Origin: JBAXHO01 sp037138855
GTDB taxonomy: Bacteria; Patescibacteriota; Dojkabacteria; B142; OLB20
Assembly: GCA_037138855.1 (NCBI GenBank)
Contig: JBAXHO010000059.1
Span: 1-10,165, forward strand
Direction: 5' to 3'
DNA length: 10,165 nt
In this document: piece by piece, positions 1-5,920 of the stretch
Layout of the letters: each line of letters begins with the position of its first letter
Numbering within the stretch: position 1 is the stretch's first letter
Notes under the pieces: generated by a model
The model's database searches: none
The model's input: only the letters and a program-made list of their open reading frames with translations
What the model was told of the DNA's origin: nothing
Made by a program: the position numbers and the translations under genes

Positions 1-53
1 TTCATTTATCTAACGGTAACCGTTTCGGTAACACTTATGACTTATCTAATGGT
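1..53. repeat. Left copy of a 53-bp perfect terminal inverted repeat
   Basis: Bases 1-53 are exactly the reverse complement of 10112-10164, and the match stops at base 54 (C against A). The unit has internal structure: TTATCTAACGGT (6-17) recurs as TTATCTAATGGT (42-53) with a 36-nt period, CGGTAAC occurs at 14-20 and 26-32, and AACGGT-A-ACCGTT (12-24) is a near-perfect palindrome. Such repeated, palindromic sites look like transposase-binding ends of an insertion sequence. If so, the element edge lies at 53/54, the element starts ACCATTAGATAAG, and its body lies outside the window. The repeat is seen directly; the mobile-element reading is inference and no transposase is present. Confidence 0.9.
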
Positions 54-59
54 CAGGAG

Positions 60-79
60 GGGTTGCAGATCTGCAACCC
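60..79. repeat. 20-bp perfect palindrome, REP-like hairpin
   Basis: GGGTTGCAGATCTGCAACCC equals its own reverse complement over all 20 bases. A further CTGCAA at 84-89 can pair with TTGCAG at 63-68, giving an alternative larger-loop stem. It begins seven bases inside the left terminal repeat and has no counterpart at the right end. GC-rich palindromes of this kind occur as REP or MITE-type extragenic elements or as ends of single-strand-transposed elements. No gene end lies beside it, so a terminator role is not supported unless transcription enters from outside the window. Confidence 0.6.
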
Positions 80-263
80 GTGCTGCAAATATCGAGTAGA
101 TAATTATAATTAAAGTTATTACTGATGTGTAACTTTTTCTGAATAATTAGGGCTGGTTAATGATTTGAAGAATTTCGAAATGATGGCTGTGAATCAAATC
201 GATTAAGAATATTGGGAGTGATAGAACTTCAATAATTTTGTAACAATTTTATTGAAAATTTCA
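80..263. other. Noncoding spacer before the PKD gene
   Basis: About 180 bases of AT-rich sequence with stops in all frames. No convincing gene, RNA fold or repeat was seen apart from the palindrome on its left and the promoter on its right. Confidence 0.5.
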
Positions 264-292
264 CTTACACAATGCTACTATGACTATATAAT
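264..292 (+). promoter_or_regulatory. Sigma70-like promoter for the PKD gene
   Basis: CTTACA (264-269; 4 of 6 matches to TTGACA) is followed after 17 bases by a perfect TATAAT (287-292). The predicted start is near 299, leaving a leader of only about nine bases before the ATG at 308 and no Shine-Dalgarno sequence. Confidence 0.6.
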
Positions 293-307
293 TTAACTTC
301 AAATCAT

Positions 308-985
308 ATGAAAATTTCACAAGATCAACTACAACGAAAATTAATGCTACTCGATGGTTTTGCTCTATTTATTGGGTTTTTCATCAGTCTTTTCTTCTTT
401 TTCAATGCTGGTCTTCGCATCTATAAAGTTGTGCTTAATCAGAATATTCTTCCTAATATTGCTGATCCGGTCTCCAGATTTATCGTAAATGTAGATTTTG
501 AAAATCGCCAAGTAGAACTCAATTCCGCTATCTCCAAAACAAATGGCGCTGACTTAAAAATCACTTTATGGAGAATGGGAGATGGAAGTACACTTGTAGC
601 AAGCGACGCTGAAATAATTAAAAAAAATGAAAGCATCTCTTATACCTATAAATCTACTGGAGCCTATACTATTGGCTACTCCATCATTGACAATAATGAT
701 CTCTCTGATGAAGCAATTTGTGTTATTAAATTCGTTAATCCTGAAGAAGAAGCTGCAAAGCAGGCAAATGATTCCAATTATAAAAAAGAAAAATCTTCTA
801 TTAGTGAAAGTTGTGGTAAATCAGCACTTGATTACAATCAAAATGGCGGTGCTGAATCCATTAATGCTCATAAATCTCAAATCCGTTATGCACTTCTTCT
901 GATTGGTGAAGCAATAATTATTCTTATCTTTATGCCTACAACTTCTTATTTGGTCAAACGCTTTCTAATTAAAAAGTTGCAATAG
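308..985 (+). CDS. PKD-domain membrane protein of unknown function
   Basis: 225 residues. A hydrophobic helix at about 15-33 and another at about 194-214, with Lys/Arg-rich ends outside both, suggest that both termini are cytoplasmic and a central domain of about 155 residues lies outside the membrane. Residues about 55-143 resemble a PKD (Ig-like beta-sandwich) domain: WRMGDGS (88-94) corresponds to the family WDFGDG motif, and YTYKSTGAYTIGYSIIDNNDLSDEA to the usual HTY..G.Y.V...V.D..G..D pattern. Residues 144-190 form a charged linker with no recognisable domain. PKD domains usually mediate protein or carbohydrate contact at the cell surface; no enzyme motif is present, so the partner is unknown. 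It is the only plus-strand gene, converges on the cupin gene 38 bases away, and no terminator hairpin separates them. Confidence 0.85.
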   Translation: MKISQDQLQRKLMLLDGFALFIGFFISLFFFFNAGLRIYKVVLNQNILPNIADPVSRFIVNVDFENRQVELNSAISKTNGADLKITLWRMGDGSTLVASDAEIIKKNESISYTYKSTGAYTIGYSIIDNNDLSDEAICVIKFVNPEEEAAKQANDSNYKKEKSSISESCGKSALDYNQNGGAESINAHKSQIRYALLLIGEAIIILIFMPTTSYLVKRFLIKKLQ

Positions 986-1023
986 CAAATCAGCTAATAC
1001 AATTCATTTAACCATTTAGAAGT

Positions 1024-1467
1024 TTATAAGTTATATTCGATCTCATCTTGCTCTGAACTTGGATTTGATGCCAGTACAAGCATCACACCTGAAGATTCTA
1101 GCGATTTTACTTTATGTGAAATTTTAACAGGAATATATATAGCCTGGTTATTATCCGAATTCATCAATATTGTTTCTTGCACCTTAGTTTCAACTTGTTC
1201 AAGAGTTATTTCATATTTCCCATTTAATGGAATTAAGATCTCCTGTTTAATTAAATGATAATGGTTACCAGAGATATTATTCAATTCAAGAAATTTAGAA
1301 ATGTAAGCATACTTCACATCAAAAACTAGAGGAAATCTTTGATCAAAAATTGGTATAAATAATCTACCTTTCTTCGAATCACGCGGATTCAAAGTAAAAA
1401 TCATAGCTAACTTAGTAGGCTCTTTACTGATAGGTTTAGAAAAATAATCAAGGGTATTGTTTGGCAT
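1024..1467 (-). CDS. FdtA/WxcM-like cupin, possible sugar 3,4-ketoisomerase
   Basis: 147 residues matching the layout of the WxcM-like C-terminal/FdtA cupin family, whose known members interconvert dTDP-4-keto-6-deoxyglucose to its 3-keto isomer in the cytoplasm for surface-sugar synthesis. Visible family landmarks are the GRL(F) start of the barrel (35-37), DVKYAYISKF (50-59), the catalytic-type HxH in GNHYH (67-71), the beta-strand ILIPLNGKYEITL, IYIPVKISHKV (110-120, His118 in the usual 'P.G.WH' place) and the C-terminal VMLVLASNPSSEQDEIEY, close to the family LVLAS..Y.E.DYI. The family Arg-Gly-x-His-x-His is here Ser-Gly-Asn-His-Tyr-His, so the substrate may differ. The ATG at 1467 has no Shine-Dalgarno sequence. 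It lies 48 bases downstream of the SGNH gene and may share its transcript. No other nucleotide-sugar gene is in the window. Confidence 0.72.
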   Translation of the reverse strand: MPNNTLDYFSKPISKEPTKLAMIFTLNPRDSKKGRLFIPIFDQRFPLVFDVKYAYISKFLELNNISGNHYHLIKQEILIPLNGKYEITLEQVETKVQETILMNSDNNQAIYIPVKISHKVKSLESSGVMLVLASNPSSEQDEIEYNL

Positions 1468-1515
1468 AAGACAAAGATAGATAAAATTATTAATATTATT
1501 CTCTACAGCTCATTA

Positions 1516-2181
1516 TTACATATTATATTTCTTACCCTCAAGCTCAAGTATCTTTTTGGACAAATTTTCACCAAATGCTATATGTGACTGCTTGGTAAAA
1601 TGCAGACCATCTGCTGATGCTTCCTGGGTATAGGCAAACCCGTCGAAAAAATGTATTTTTTCAGTTACAGCGAGATTTTTAATTTTGCTATTAATTTCCC
1701 TGACTATCCCTTCCCTACCGAGAAAGTCATCGCAGAGCAAATTTACTTGCGGATGAATCGCTGCAATTGAACTTACTACAATTTGAGGATTATGATCTAA
1801 ATAATCAGCAGATTGTTTGATAGTATTGATCATGAGCTTCAGATTAGCAATAATCATCTCAACGGAAGCATTAAACTTGACCTTCACATCATTAGTGCCG
1901 AGCATCACAATCACATATTCAAGGGGTAATTGAGAAACGATAATCCTCTCAAGCAATTTAAACCCGTTTAACTCTAGGCCCAGCATTTCACCCTCTTGAT
2001 CATCAAAAGCGATAGTTCTACCACCCAAGCCCTGCTCGATTACATCAAAGCTATCTCCTAATGTCTTTTGTAAAATTTTTGGCCAGCGTACCTGGTCACT
2101 ATAGCGTAAATCACTCAAAGGAACACTTCCCCAGGTATTAGAGTCACCGTAACAGAGAATGCGTTTTGGGGAGTCAGACAT
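1516..2181 (-). CDS. SGNH/GDSL-type hydrolase or acyltransferase
   Basis: 221 residues with all SGNH blocks: block I YGDSNTWG (11-18, nucleophile Ser14), block II Gly in GLGGRT (51-56), block III GTND (95-98, oxyanion Asn97), and block V DGLHF (Asp191, His194). The overall pattern (KRILC.GDS.TWG, VRW, VIEQGL.GRT, LPLEYVIVMLGTNDVK) is that of the arylesterase/acyltransferase group typified by the 216-residue MsAcT of Mycobacterium smegmatis. A serine esterase or acyl-transfer activity is therefore expected; the substrate cannot be told from sequence. There is no signal peptide, so it is probably cytoplasmic. Pairing with the sugar-isomerase-like cupin would suit deacylation or acylation of a sugar, but this is only a guess from position. 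The start is ATG with no Shine-Dalgarno sequence. Confidence 0.88.
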   Translation of the reverse strand: MSDSPKRILCYGDSNTWGSVPLSDLRYSDQVRWPKILQKTLGDSFDVIEQGLGGRTIAFDDQEGEMLGLELNGFKLLERIIVSQLPLEYVIVMLGTNDVKVKFNASVEMIIANLKLMINTIKQSADYLDHNPQIVVSSIAAIHPQVNLLCDDFLGREGIVREINSKIKNLAVTEKIHFFDGFAYTQEASADGLHFTKQSHIAFGENLSKKILELEGKKYNM

Positions 2182-2206
2182 ATTTGAGGGTTGAATAATT
2201 TTTAGT

Positions 2207-2236
2207 ATTTTACAACTACAAATTACGAATTACCAA
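2207..2236 (-). promoter_or_regulatory. Candidate promoter for the SGNH-cupin pair
   Basis: On the minus strand, TTGGTA (2231-2236; 4 of 6 to TTGACA) is followed after 18 bases by TAAAAT (2207-2212; 5 of 6 to TATAAT). The predicted start is near 2200, about 20 bases before the SGNH ATG. It overlaps the left arm of the inverted repeat at 2214-2233, so the repeat would have supplied the promoter. The -35 match is modest. Confidence 0.4.
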
Positions 2237-2304
2237 TTTCGCAAATTTTGAATTATTAGCCTGATTCGAGCTTAGTTCGTCTGTGTAATTCGTAATTTGT
2301 AGTT
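2214..2304. repeat. MITE-like inverted repeat, 20-bp perfect arms
   Basis: AACTACAAATTACGAATTAC at 2214-2233 is the exact reverse complement of 2285-2304, separated by 51 bases that include a small AATTT-GCG-AAATT stem. The element is 91 bases long and noncoding. It lies between tRNA-Ala and the SGNH gene, so as RNA it could form a long AT-rich hairpin after the tRNA. There is no U-run after the arm, so an intrinsic terminator is unlikely. The size and perfect arms suit a small non-autonomous element. Confidence 0.65.
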
Positions 2305-2308
2305 CGGG

Positions 2309-2330
2309 ATAAATTTTTGGCAAAATTTAT
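2309..2330 (-). repeat. AT-rich hairpin at the tRNA 3' end
   Basis: A 9-bp perfect stem, ATAAATTTT with AAAATTTAT, closes a 4-base loop. It begins at the discriminator base of the tRNA. It might guide 3' processing or weak termination, but the stem is nearly all A-T and lacks a U-tract after it, so the role is uncertain. Confidence 0.35.
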
Positions 2331-2403
2331 GGAGCTGACGGGAGTCGAACCCGTAGCCTTTACTATGCCATAGTAACGCTCTAGCCAGTTGAGCTACAGC
2401 CCC
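2330..2403 (-). tRNA. tRNA-Ala, anticodon GGC
   Basis: 74 nt folding as a full cloverleaf: acceptor GGGGCTG with CAGCTCC, D-arm GCTC/GAGC, anticodon stem TTACT/AGTAA around the loop ATGGCAT (anticodon GGC, reading GCC and GCU), variable loop AGGCT, T-arm ACGGG/CCCGT with loop TTCGACT, discriminator A. The third acceptor pair is G3-U70, the classic alanine identity element, which makes the assignment firm. The 3' CCA is not encoded (the sequence continues TAA), so it must be added by a nucleotidyltransferase. Confidence 0.97.
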
Positions 2404-2436
2404 ATTAAATTTTTAAATAACGATTTCAATTTGATA

Positions 2437-2442
2437 ATTATA
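2437..2442 (-). promoter_or_regulatory. -10 box for tRNA-Ala
   Basis: A perfect TATAAT on the minus strand, preceded by TTG, would start transcription near 2430, about 27 bases before the mature tRNA 5' end. No good TTGACA-like -35 is seen 16-18 bases upstream (best is TTAATT). Confidence 0.45.
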
Positions 2443-2548
2443 CAACATGACCTAAAATAAATTAAGCAGAATCACGCCGATTACTTATTCACTTTTTTTA
2501 ATATTAAAATTAATCGCGATCTAATTATATGAAATCATATGGCAGATG

Positions 2549-2583
2549 CTAAGGCGATGCCTTACCTTAATGACTAAGGCGAT
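2549..2583. repeat. 10-bp direct repeat with alternative hairpins
   Basis: CTAAGGCGAT occurs at 2549-2558 and 2574-2583 (25-base period). The first copy forms TAAGGC-GAT-GCCTTA (2550-2564). The second can form CCTTA-ATGAC-TAAGG (2565-2579). The GCCTTA segment can pair with the TAAGGC of either copy, so the folds exclude each other. It lies about 150-185 bases beyond the M23 stop codon. Confidence 0.5.
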
Positions 2584-2732
2584 TCATTAATATGTATAAG
2601 TTATTTACACTGGATATCTTGTCGATATAGCATTCTTTTTTATACGGCATATCATCTGATACTATTATGATGCAATTGCATGAGGAGGGTTTTCATATTT
2701 AATGCGTGATACTTATTCTTGAAGAAATCAAT

Positions 2733-3947
2733 TTATCTTAATTGTACATAATTTTCAGGATTTACTTTTTGACCATTTAACCGCATTTCAAAATGTAAGT
2801 GTGTTCCAGTACTATTACCAGTATTACCCATATGCATAATTCTTTGACCCGCTTGTACCTGCTCTCCAGCTTGCACAGTAAACTCACCATTACCATGATA
2901 ATATATTGTTTTAAAGCCATTGGCATGCTCAATAATGACATGATACCCTTCACCAGAATTTCCCCAACCGGCCTTTACCACAGTTCCTGCACCTGCAGCA
3001 TCAACCCAACACCCATCCCTTTTTGCAAAATCTACTCCACCATGCCAAGGTGAAAAACCTCTACTCCAAGACCACCCTGCACATGACGGTTCACCATTTA
3101 ATGGATGGACAAACGTACCGGAAGGCACGTTCTGACCTCCAGTTTTAACAGGTGAATAATTATAATTTACTGTACTAACTTTGACGACTTTCTTAGGAGG
3201 ATCAGGAATCACACCATTGGGAATAAATAGCTCCATACCTTGCTTGAGGATAGGATTATTGGCATCAATCACTGTACTATTTAAATCCAAAATATCGGCA
3301 GCATTACCTTTATATTTGGTAGCGATTCCTTCCAAAGTATCGCCTGAATTTACAGTCACCATAGCACCATCAATTCCGGGAATTCTCAATACTTGCCCTA
3401 CTTTCAATGTATCAGTCTTGAGGGAATTTGCCCATTTAATTGTATTAACATTAATTTGATAAATCGCAGCAATGGAAGCCAACGTCTCATCCTTTTCTAC
3501 TTTATAAATATATTCCGGATAATCCTTTACATCTTGAGATAATGCTCCAAATGATTCTGCTGTACCCAACTGTGAAAATTTATCCTGTTTGCCAAGAATG
3601 CCGGAACTAAGATCCAGCCCTTCATATTCAGCAGAAGCAATGATATTCAAACGTTGTGAAAGTCCAGAAATAACTGCAAGGATCGTAATCACAGCTACCA
3701 TAATATGGAAAGCACTGCGATAAAGTGAGCTTCTACCCCAAAACATTCTTCTGATCACCCAAGCTTTAAGATTGGAAAAAACACTAGTTAATACCTCAAA
3801 AAAAGCATATAGAAAAAAACTGATTTGCCGAATACGAATCTTAAGATAACTTAAAAAAGAGCTACTAAATTCCACTATCAACATTTGCTTCTTGTCTTCA
3901 CGTCTTTTTTTTACATTAAAAAAATTTGGATGCGAACTAATTGACAT
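2733..3947 (-). CDS. Membrane-anchored LysM-LysM-M23 peptidoglycan endopeptidase
   Basis: 404 residues. The N-terminus (1-75) is basic with a hydrophobic patch at 41-57, and a transmembrane helix spans about 77-97. Two LysM peptidoglycan-binding domains follow (about 147-191, YKVEKDETLASIAAIYQI...LKVGQVLRIP; and about 197-245, VTVNSGDTLEGIATKY...GMELFIP), then a proline-rich linker and a C-terminal M23 zinc metallopeptidase domain (about 278-402). Metal and catalytic positions are intact: HGGVD (His302, Asp306), YYHGNG (His351) and HLHFE (His383, His385). Family members cut peptide cross-bridges of peptidoglycan outside the membrane, in growth or separation of cells. Cys289 and Cys313 flank the HxxxD segment and could form a disulfide. 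The gene starts 61 bases after rho; read-through or a weak promoter in that gap (TTGTAA, 17, GATAAA) could drive it. The start is ATG with no Shine-Dalgarno sequence. Confidence 0.93.
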   Translation of the reverse strand: MSISSHPNFFNVKKRREDKKQMLIVEFSSSFLSYLKIRIRQISFFLYAFFEVLTSVFSNLKAWVIRRMFWGRSSLYRSAFHIMVAVITILAVISGLSQRLNIIASAEYEGLDLSSGILGKQDKFSQLGTAESFGALSQDVKDYPEYIYKVEKDETLASIAAIYQINVNTIKWANSLKTDTLKVGQVLRIPGIDGAMVTVNSGDTLEGIATKYKGNAADILDLNSTVIDANNPILKQGMELFIPNGVIPDPPKKVVKVSTVNYNYSPVKTGGQNVPSGTFVHPLNGEPSCAGWSWSRGFSPWHGGVDFAKRDGCWVDAAGAGTVVKAGWGNSGEGYHVIIEHANGFKTIYYHGNGEFTVQAGEQVQAGQRIMHMGNTGNSTGTHLHFEMRLNGQKVNPENYVQLR

Positions 3948-4008
3948 AACAAGTTTTATACAAATTTATCAATATGGAACTATTATTTTACAACACCATT
4001 AACTAAGA

Positions 4009-5280
4009 TTACAAGTCTTCATGTAAAGTGGCAAGAAATTCTTTATTTGTCTTGGTTTTTTTGAGACGTTCAATTAATAACGCTGTAGCATCGTCATCTT
4101 TCATGACATCCAACATTCTTCGAACTCTCCAGGAAGAATTTAATACGTCAGGTGCTAACAGTTTATCATCATTTCGAGTAGAAGATGCTTTTACATTAAT
4201 TGCCGGATAAATTCTTCGATCAGCCAATTGTCGATCCAATTTGAGCTCCATATTTCCAGTACCTTTAAATTCTTCGAAAATTACTTCATCCATTCGACTA
4301 CCTGTTTCTACCAATGCTGTTGCTAAAATCGTCAAACTGCCCTTTTTTTCAAAATTTCGAGCTGCACCAAAAAATTTTTTGGGAGGATAAATCGCCACTG
4401 GATCAAACCCACCAGATAAGGTTCTGCCAGAAGGAGGTGCTGTAATATTATAGGCGCGAGCCAAACGAGTAATACTATCCATTAAAATCACTACATCTCT
4501 TCCCTGTTCTACCAATCTTTTTGCCCGAGAAATTGCCATTTCAGCAAGTCTGGTATGCATTTCTGGAGATTCATCAAAGTTAGCAGCTACCACTTCACCT
4601 TTTACAGATCGTTGCATATCAGTCACTTCTTCTGGTCTTTCTCCCACCAAAACTACAATCAGATGAATATCAGGATGATTTTCTGCAATACCTTCAGCAA
4701 TTTCCTTAAGCAACCATGTTTTACCAGCTTTTGGAGGTGCTACAATCATACCACGTTGACCTTTACCAATTGGTGCAAGTAAATCAATTAATCTTGTAGA
4801 AAGAATATGTGGTTTAGTTTCTAGTCTAATTTGTTCATCAGGAAAAATTGGAGTTAATTTTTGAAATGTCGGTCTGGCCAAAGCATCATCTGGACTAGCA
4901 TTATTTATCGCTTCGATCCGGAGCAAACTCAAATATCTTTCCCCTTCTTTTGGAGCTCTTGCCTGTCCGGAAATAAAATCACCCTGACGTAAATTAAATC
5001 TCTTGATCTGTGAACCTGAAACATAAACATCATTACTACCAGGAAGTAACCGCAATGATCTTAAAACACCATGATTACCATCATTTACAATTTCCAATAC
5101 ACCTTCAGTAAAGATGTTTCCACCTCGTTTGGTTTGCTCTTCAAGAATCTTGATGATTAAATCAGTTTTATTAAAATTGGCAAAATCTTCTACACCTAAA
5201 TCTTTGGAGATTTTTCTTAAGTCTTTAAGAGTTTTCTCGTCTAACTCTTTTAAAGTCATAGCCTTAGCTAACTTATCCAT
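4009..5280 (-). CDS. rho: Transcription termination factor Rho
   Basis: 423 residues, full length for a Rho without a large N-terminal insertion. Rho is a ring-shaped hexameric RNA-dependent ATPase that ends untranslated transcripts. The N-terminal helical domain (about 8-50) is followed by the cold-shock-like OB fold for primary RNA binding (about 54-123; VYVSGSQIKRFNLRQGD, PKEGERYLSLL). The ATPase core carries Walker A APPKAGKT (181-188), GERPEEVTDM (213-222), Walker B VILMD (264-268) with SITRLARAYN, the Q-loop region GRTLSGGFDPVAIYPPKKFFGAARN (285-309) and the R-loop EEFKGTGNMEL (336-346). The RNP1-like segment reads DGNHGVLRS (67-75) where E. coli has DGFGFLRS, so both usual aromatic positions are lost. 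Met8 is a possible alternative start. No Shine-Dalgarno sequence precedes either start. A leader of roughly 290 nt and a structured RNA lie upstream. Confidence 0.97.
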   Translation of the reverse strand: MDKLAKAMTLKELDEKTLKDLRKISKDLGVEDFANFNKTDLIIKILEEQTKRGGNIFTEGVLEIVNDGNHGVLRSLRLLPGSNDVYVSGSQIKRFNLRQGDFISGQARAPKEGERYLSLLRIEAINNASPDDALARPTFQKLTPIFPDEQIRLETKPHILSTRLIDLLAPIGKGQRGMIVAPPKAGKTWLLKEIAEGIAENHPDIHLIVVLVGERPEEVTDMQRSVKGEVVAANFDESPEMHTRLAEMAISRAKRLVEQGRDVVILMDSITRLARAYNITAPPSGRTLSGGFDPVAIYPPKKFFGAARNFEKKGSLTILATALVETGSRMDEVIFEEFKGTGNMELKLDRQLADRRIYPAINVKASSTRNDDKLLAPDVLNSSWRVRRMLDVMKDDDATALLIERLKKTKTNKEFLATLHEDL

Positions 5281-5575
5281 GAAAAATAAATGAAAAATAA
5301 AAATAATTGATATAAAAAGTTAGAAGTTAAAAGCTAATAGTTAGAAGGATTAGATTTTGATAACTAATAACGTTTAATTTTTAACTTAGTCTAATTAGAG
5401 ATGATTTTATTATTGAATGTAGAAGATAAAATTGCGTAATTTAAAACAAATTCGGCGAGCTAATTTTTCACATGTTCAATCAATATAAATAAATTTTTAT
5501 AGTGTTAAAGCTAAAAAAATTTGTTCAGGATTTGGGAATAAATAACTGAGGTTATGATCAGTTAAACTTAGGCTA
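5281..5575 (-). other. Long untranslated leader of rho
   Basis: About 290 bases between the nearest predicted promoter and the rho ATG, very AT-rich and without a believable upstream reading frame. Near its 5' end two small stems exclude each other: AACTGA/TCAGTT (5544-5549 with 5558-5563) and ATAAC/GTTAT (5542-5546 with 5551-5555). The part nearest the ATG (5314-5346) is a simple repeat of the AAAAGTTAGAAGTTAAAAG type, also found in inverted orientation at 7451-7470. Autoregulation of rho through its leader is known in E. coli; whether this leader does so is inference. Confidence 0.45.
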
Positions 5576-5604
5576 AGTATGTCACAAAGGTATTACCTTG
5601 TCAA
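5576..5604 (-). promoter_or_regulatory. Candidate proximal promoter for rho
   Basis: On the minus strand, a perfect TTGACA (5599-5604) is followed after exactly 17 bases by CATACT (5576-5581; 4 of 6 to TATAAT). The start would be near 5569. It lies just downstream of the terminator-like hairpin at 5637-5675, so rho could be transcribed independently of the upstream RNA. Confidence 0.5.
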
Positions 5605-5632
5605 GACCTCAATTTTTATGTATGGAAATTGG

Positions 5633-5675
5633 AAAATAAACCGGGATCGGCACTGCCCCAACCGACCCCGGTTTA
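5633..5675 (-). terminator. GC-rich terminator-like hairpin, minus strand
   Basis: Arms 5637-5650 and 5662-5675 form 14 pairs around an 11-base loop, with UUUU (5636-5633) directly after the stem in the minus-strand direction. On the minus strand all 14 positions pair (13 Watson-Crick plus one G-U); on the plus strand the same site is an A-C mismatch and no U-tract follows, so it is a minus-strand structure. It would end the RNA starting near 5822, and could also stop read-through from radA. Confidence 0.65.
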
Positions 5676-5822
5676 AAATACTAATTAGTAAATTAGTATC
5701 AAAAATCGAGAACGGGGTTTCTAAATAATTCCGAGAGCCCAGTATTTCTATCTTTTAATAAAAAGATAAATGTACGCGAACCAGACTCTGGGAACTATTT
5801 AGAACTACAATTTTTAAAGAAC
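5633..5822 (-). ncRNA. Structured untranslated RNA or attenuator between radA and rho
   Basis: About 190 nt from a strong predicted start to the terminator-like hairpin. Three elements are seen in order of transcription. First, a rod pairs 5781-5804 with 5719-5742 over 24 positions (19 Watson-Crick, 4 G-U, one C-C mismatch) and is capped by a 7-bp AU hairpin (5750-5767). Second, a perfect 9-bp hairpin lies at 5678-5699. Third is the terminator-like hairpin. ACCCCG (minus strand, 5713-5718) can pair with CGGGGT (5665-5670) in the 5' arm of the last hairpin, an antiterminator layout enclosing the second hairpin. Four rod positions pair only as wobble in minus-strand RNA. No frame of useful length is present. 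Length and rod shape recall 6S RNA, but I see no clear central bubble; no SRP GGAA loop or T-box motif is found. The family is not recognised. Confidence 0.6.
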
Positions 5823-5828
5823 AAATAT

Positions 5829-5858
5829 ATTATATCCTATAATATATTTTATTGTCAA
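5829..5858 (-). promoter_or_regulatory. Near-consensus promoter of the radA-rho spacer RNA
   Basis: On the minus strand, a perfect TTGACA (5853-5858) and a perfect TATAAT (5829-5834) are separated by 18 bases. This is the best promoter in the window. It starts transcription near 5822, about 60 bases beyond the radA stop codon, so it does not serve radA. Confidence 0.8.
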
Positions 5859-5920
5859 GCCTATAGTAAGGAGTATACGGGAAATAATAAATTGGGCAAA
5901 AGCTCTTGAAAAAAACATTC

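Larger units (their letters stand above)
2404..2732. other. Spacer between tRNA-Ala and the M23 gene
   Basis: 329 bases without a gene. It holds the tRNA promoter, a pair of competing hairpins at 2549-2583 (listed separately), and a 12-bp palindrome ATGCAATTGCAT at 2670-2681 just before GAGGAGGG. The purine-rich string resembles a Shine-Dalgarno sequence, but the only nearby plus-strand ATG opens a six-codon frame. No clear terminator follows the M23 stop at 2733. Confidence 0.5.

Noticed and set aside
1..53. 36-nt periodicity in the terminal repeat, reminiscent of a CRISPR repeat-spacer unit
   Set aside because: Only one full unit and a 12-base partial are present, the whole 53 bases recur identically at the other end, and no cas gene is seen.
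627..902. Second open frame inside the PKD gene on the plus strand, and long antisense frames within rho, radA, clpC and the M23 gene
   Set aside because: They overlap well-supported genes, show no recognisable domain and have the composition expected of out-of-frame or antisense reading.
2681..2719. GAGGAGGG followed by an ATG at 2702 on the plus strand, resembling a ribosome binding site and gene start
   Set aside because: The frame stops after six codons and no other start follows at suitable distance.
5633..5822. 6S RNA, SRP RNA or T-box as identity of the spacer RNA
   Set aside because: Rod shape and length recall 6S RNA but no clear central bubble is seen; there is no SRP GGAA apical loop and no T-box UGGN/ACCGCG signature. 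It is left unassigned.
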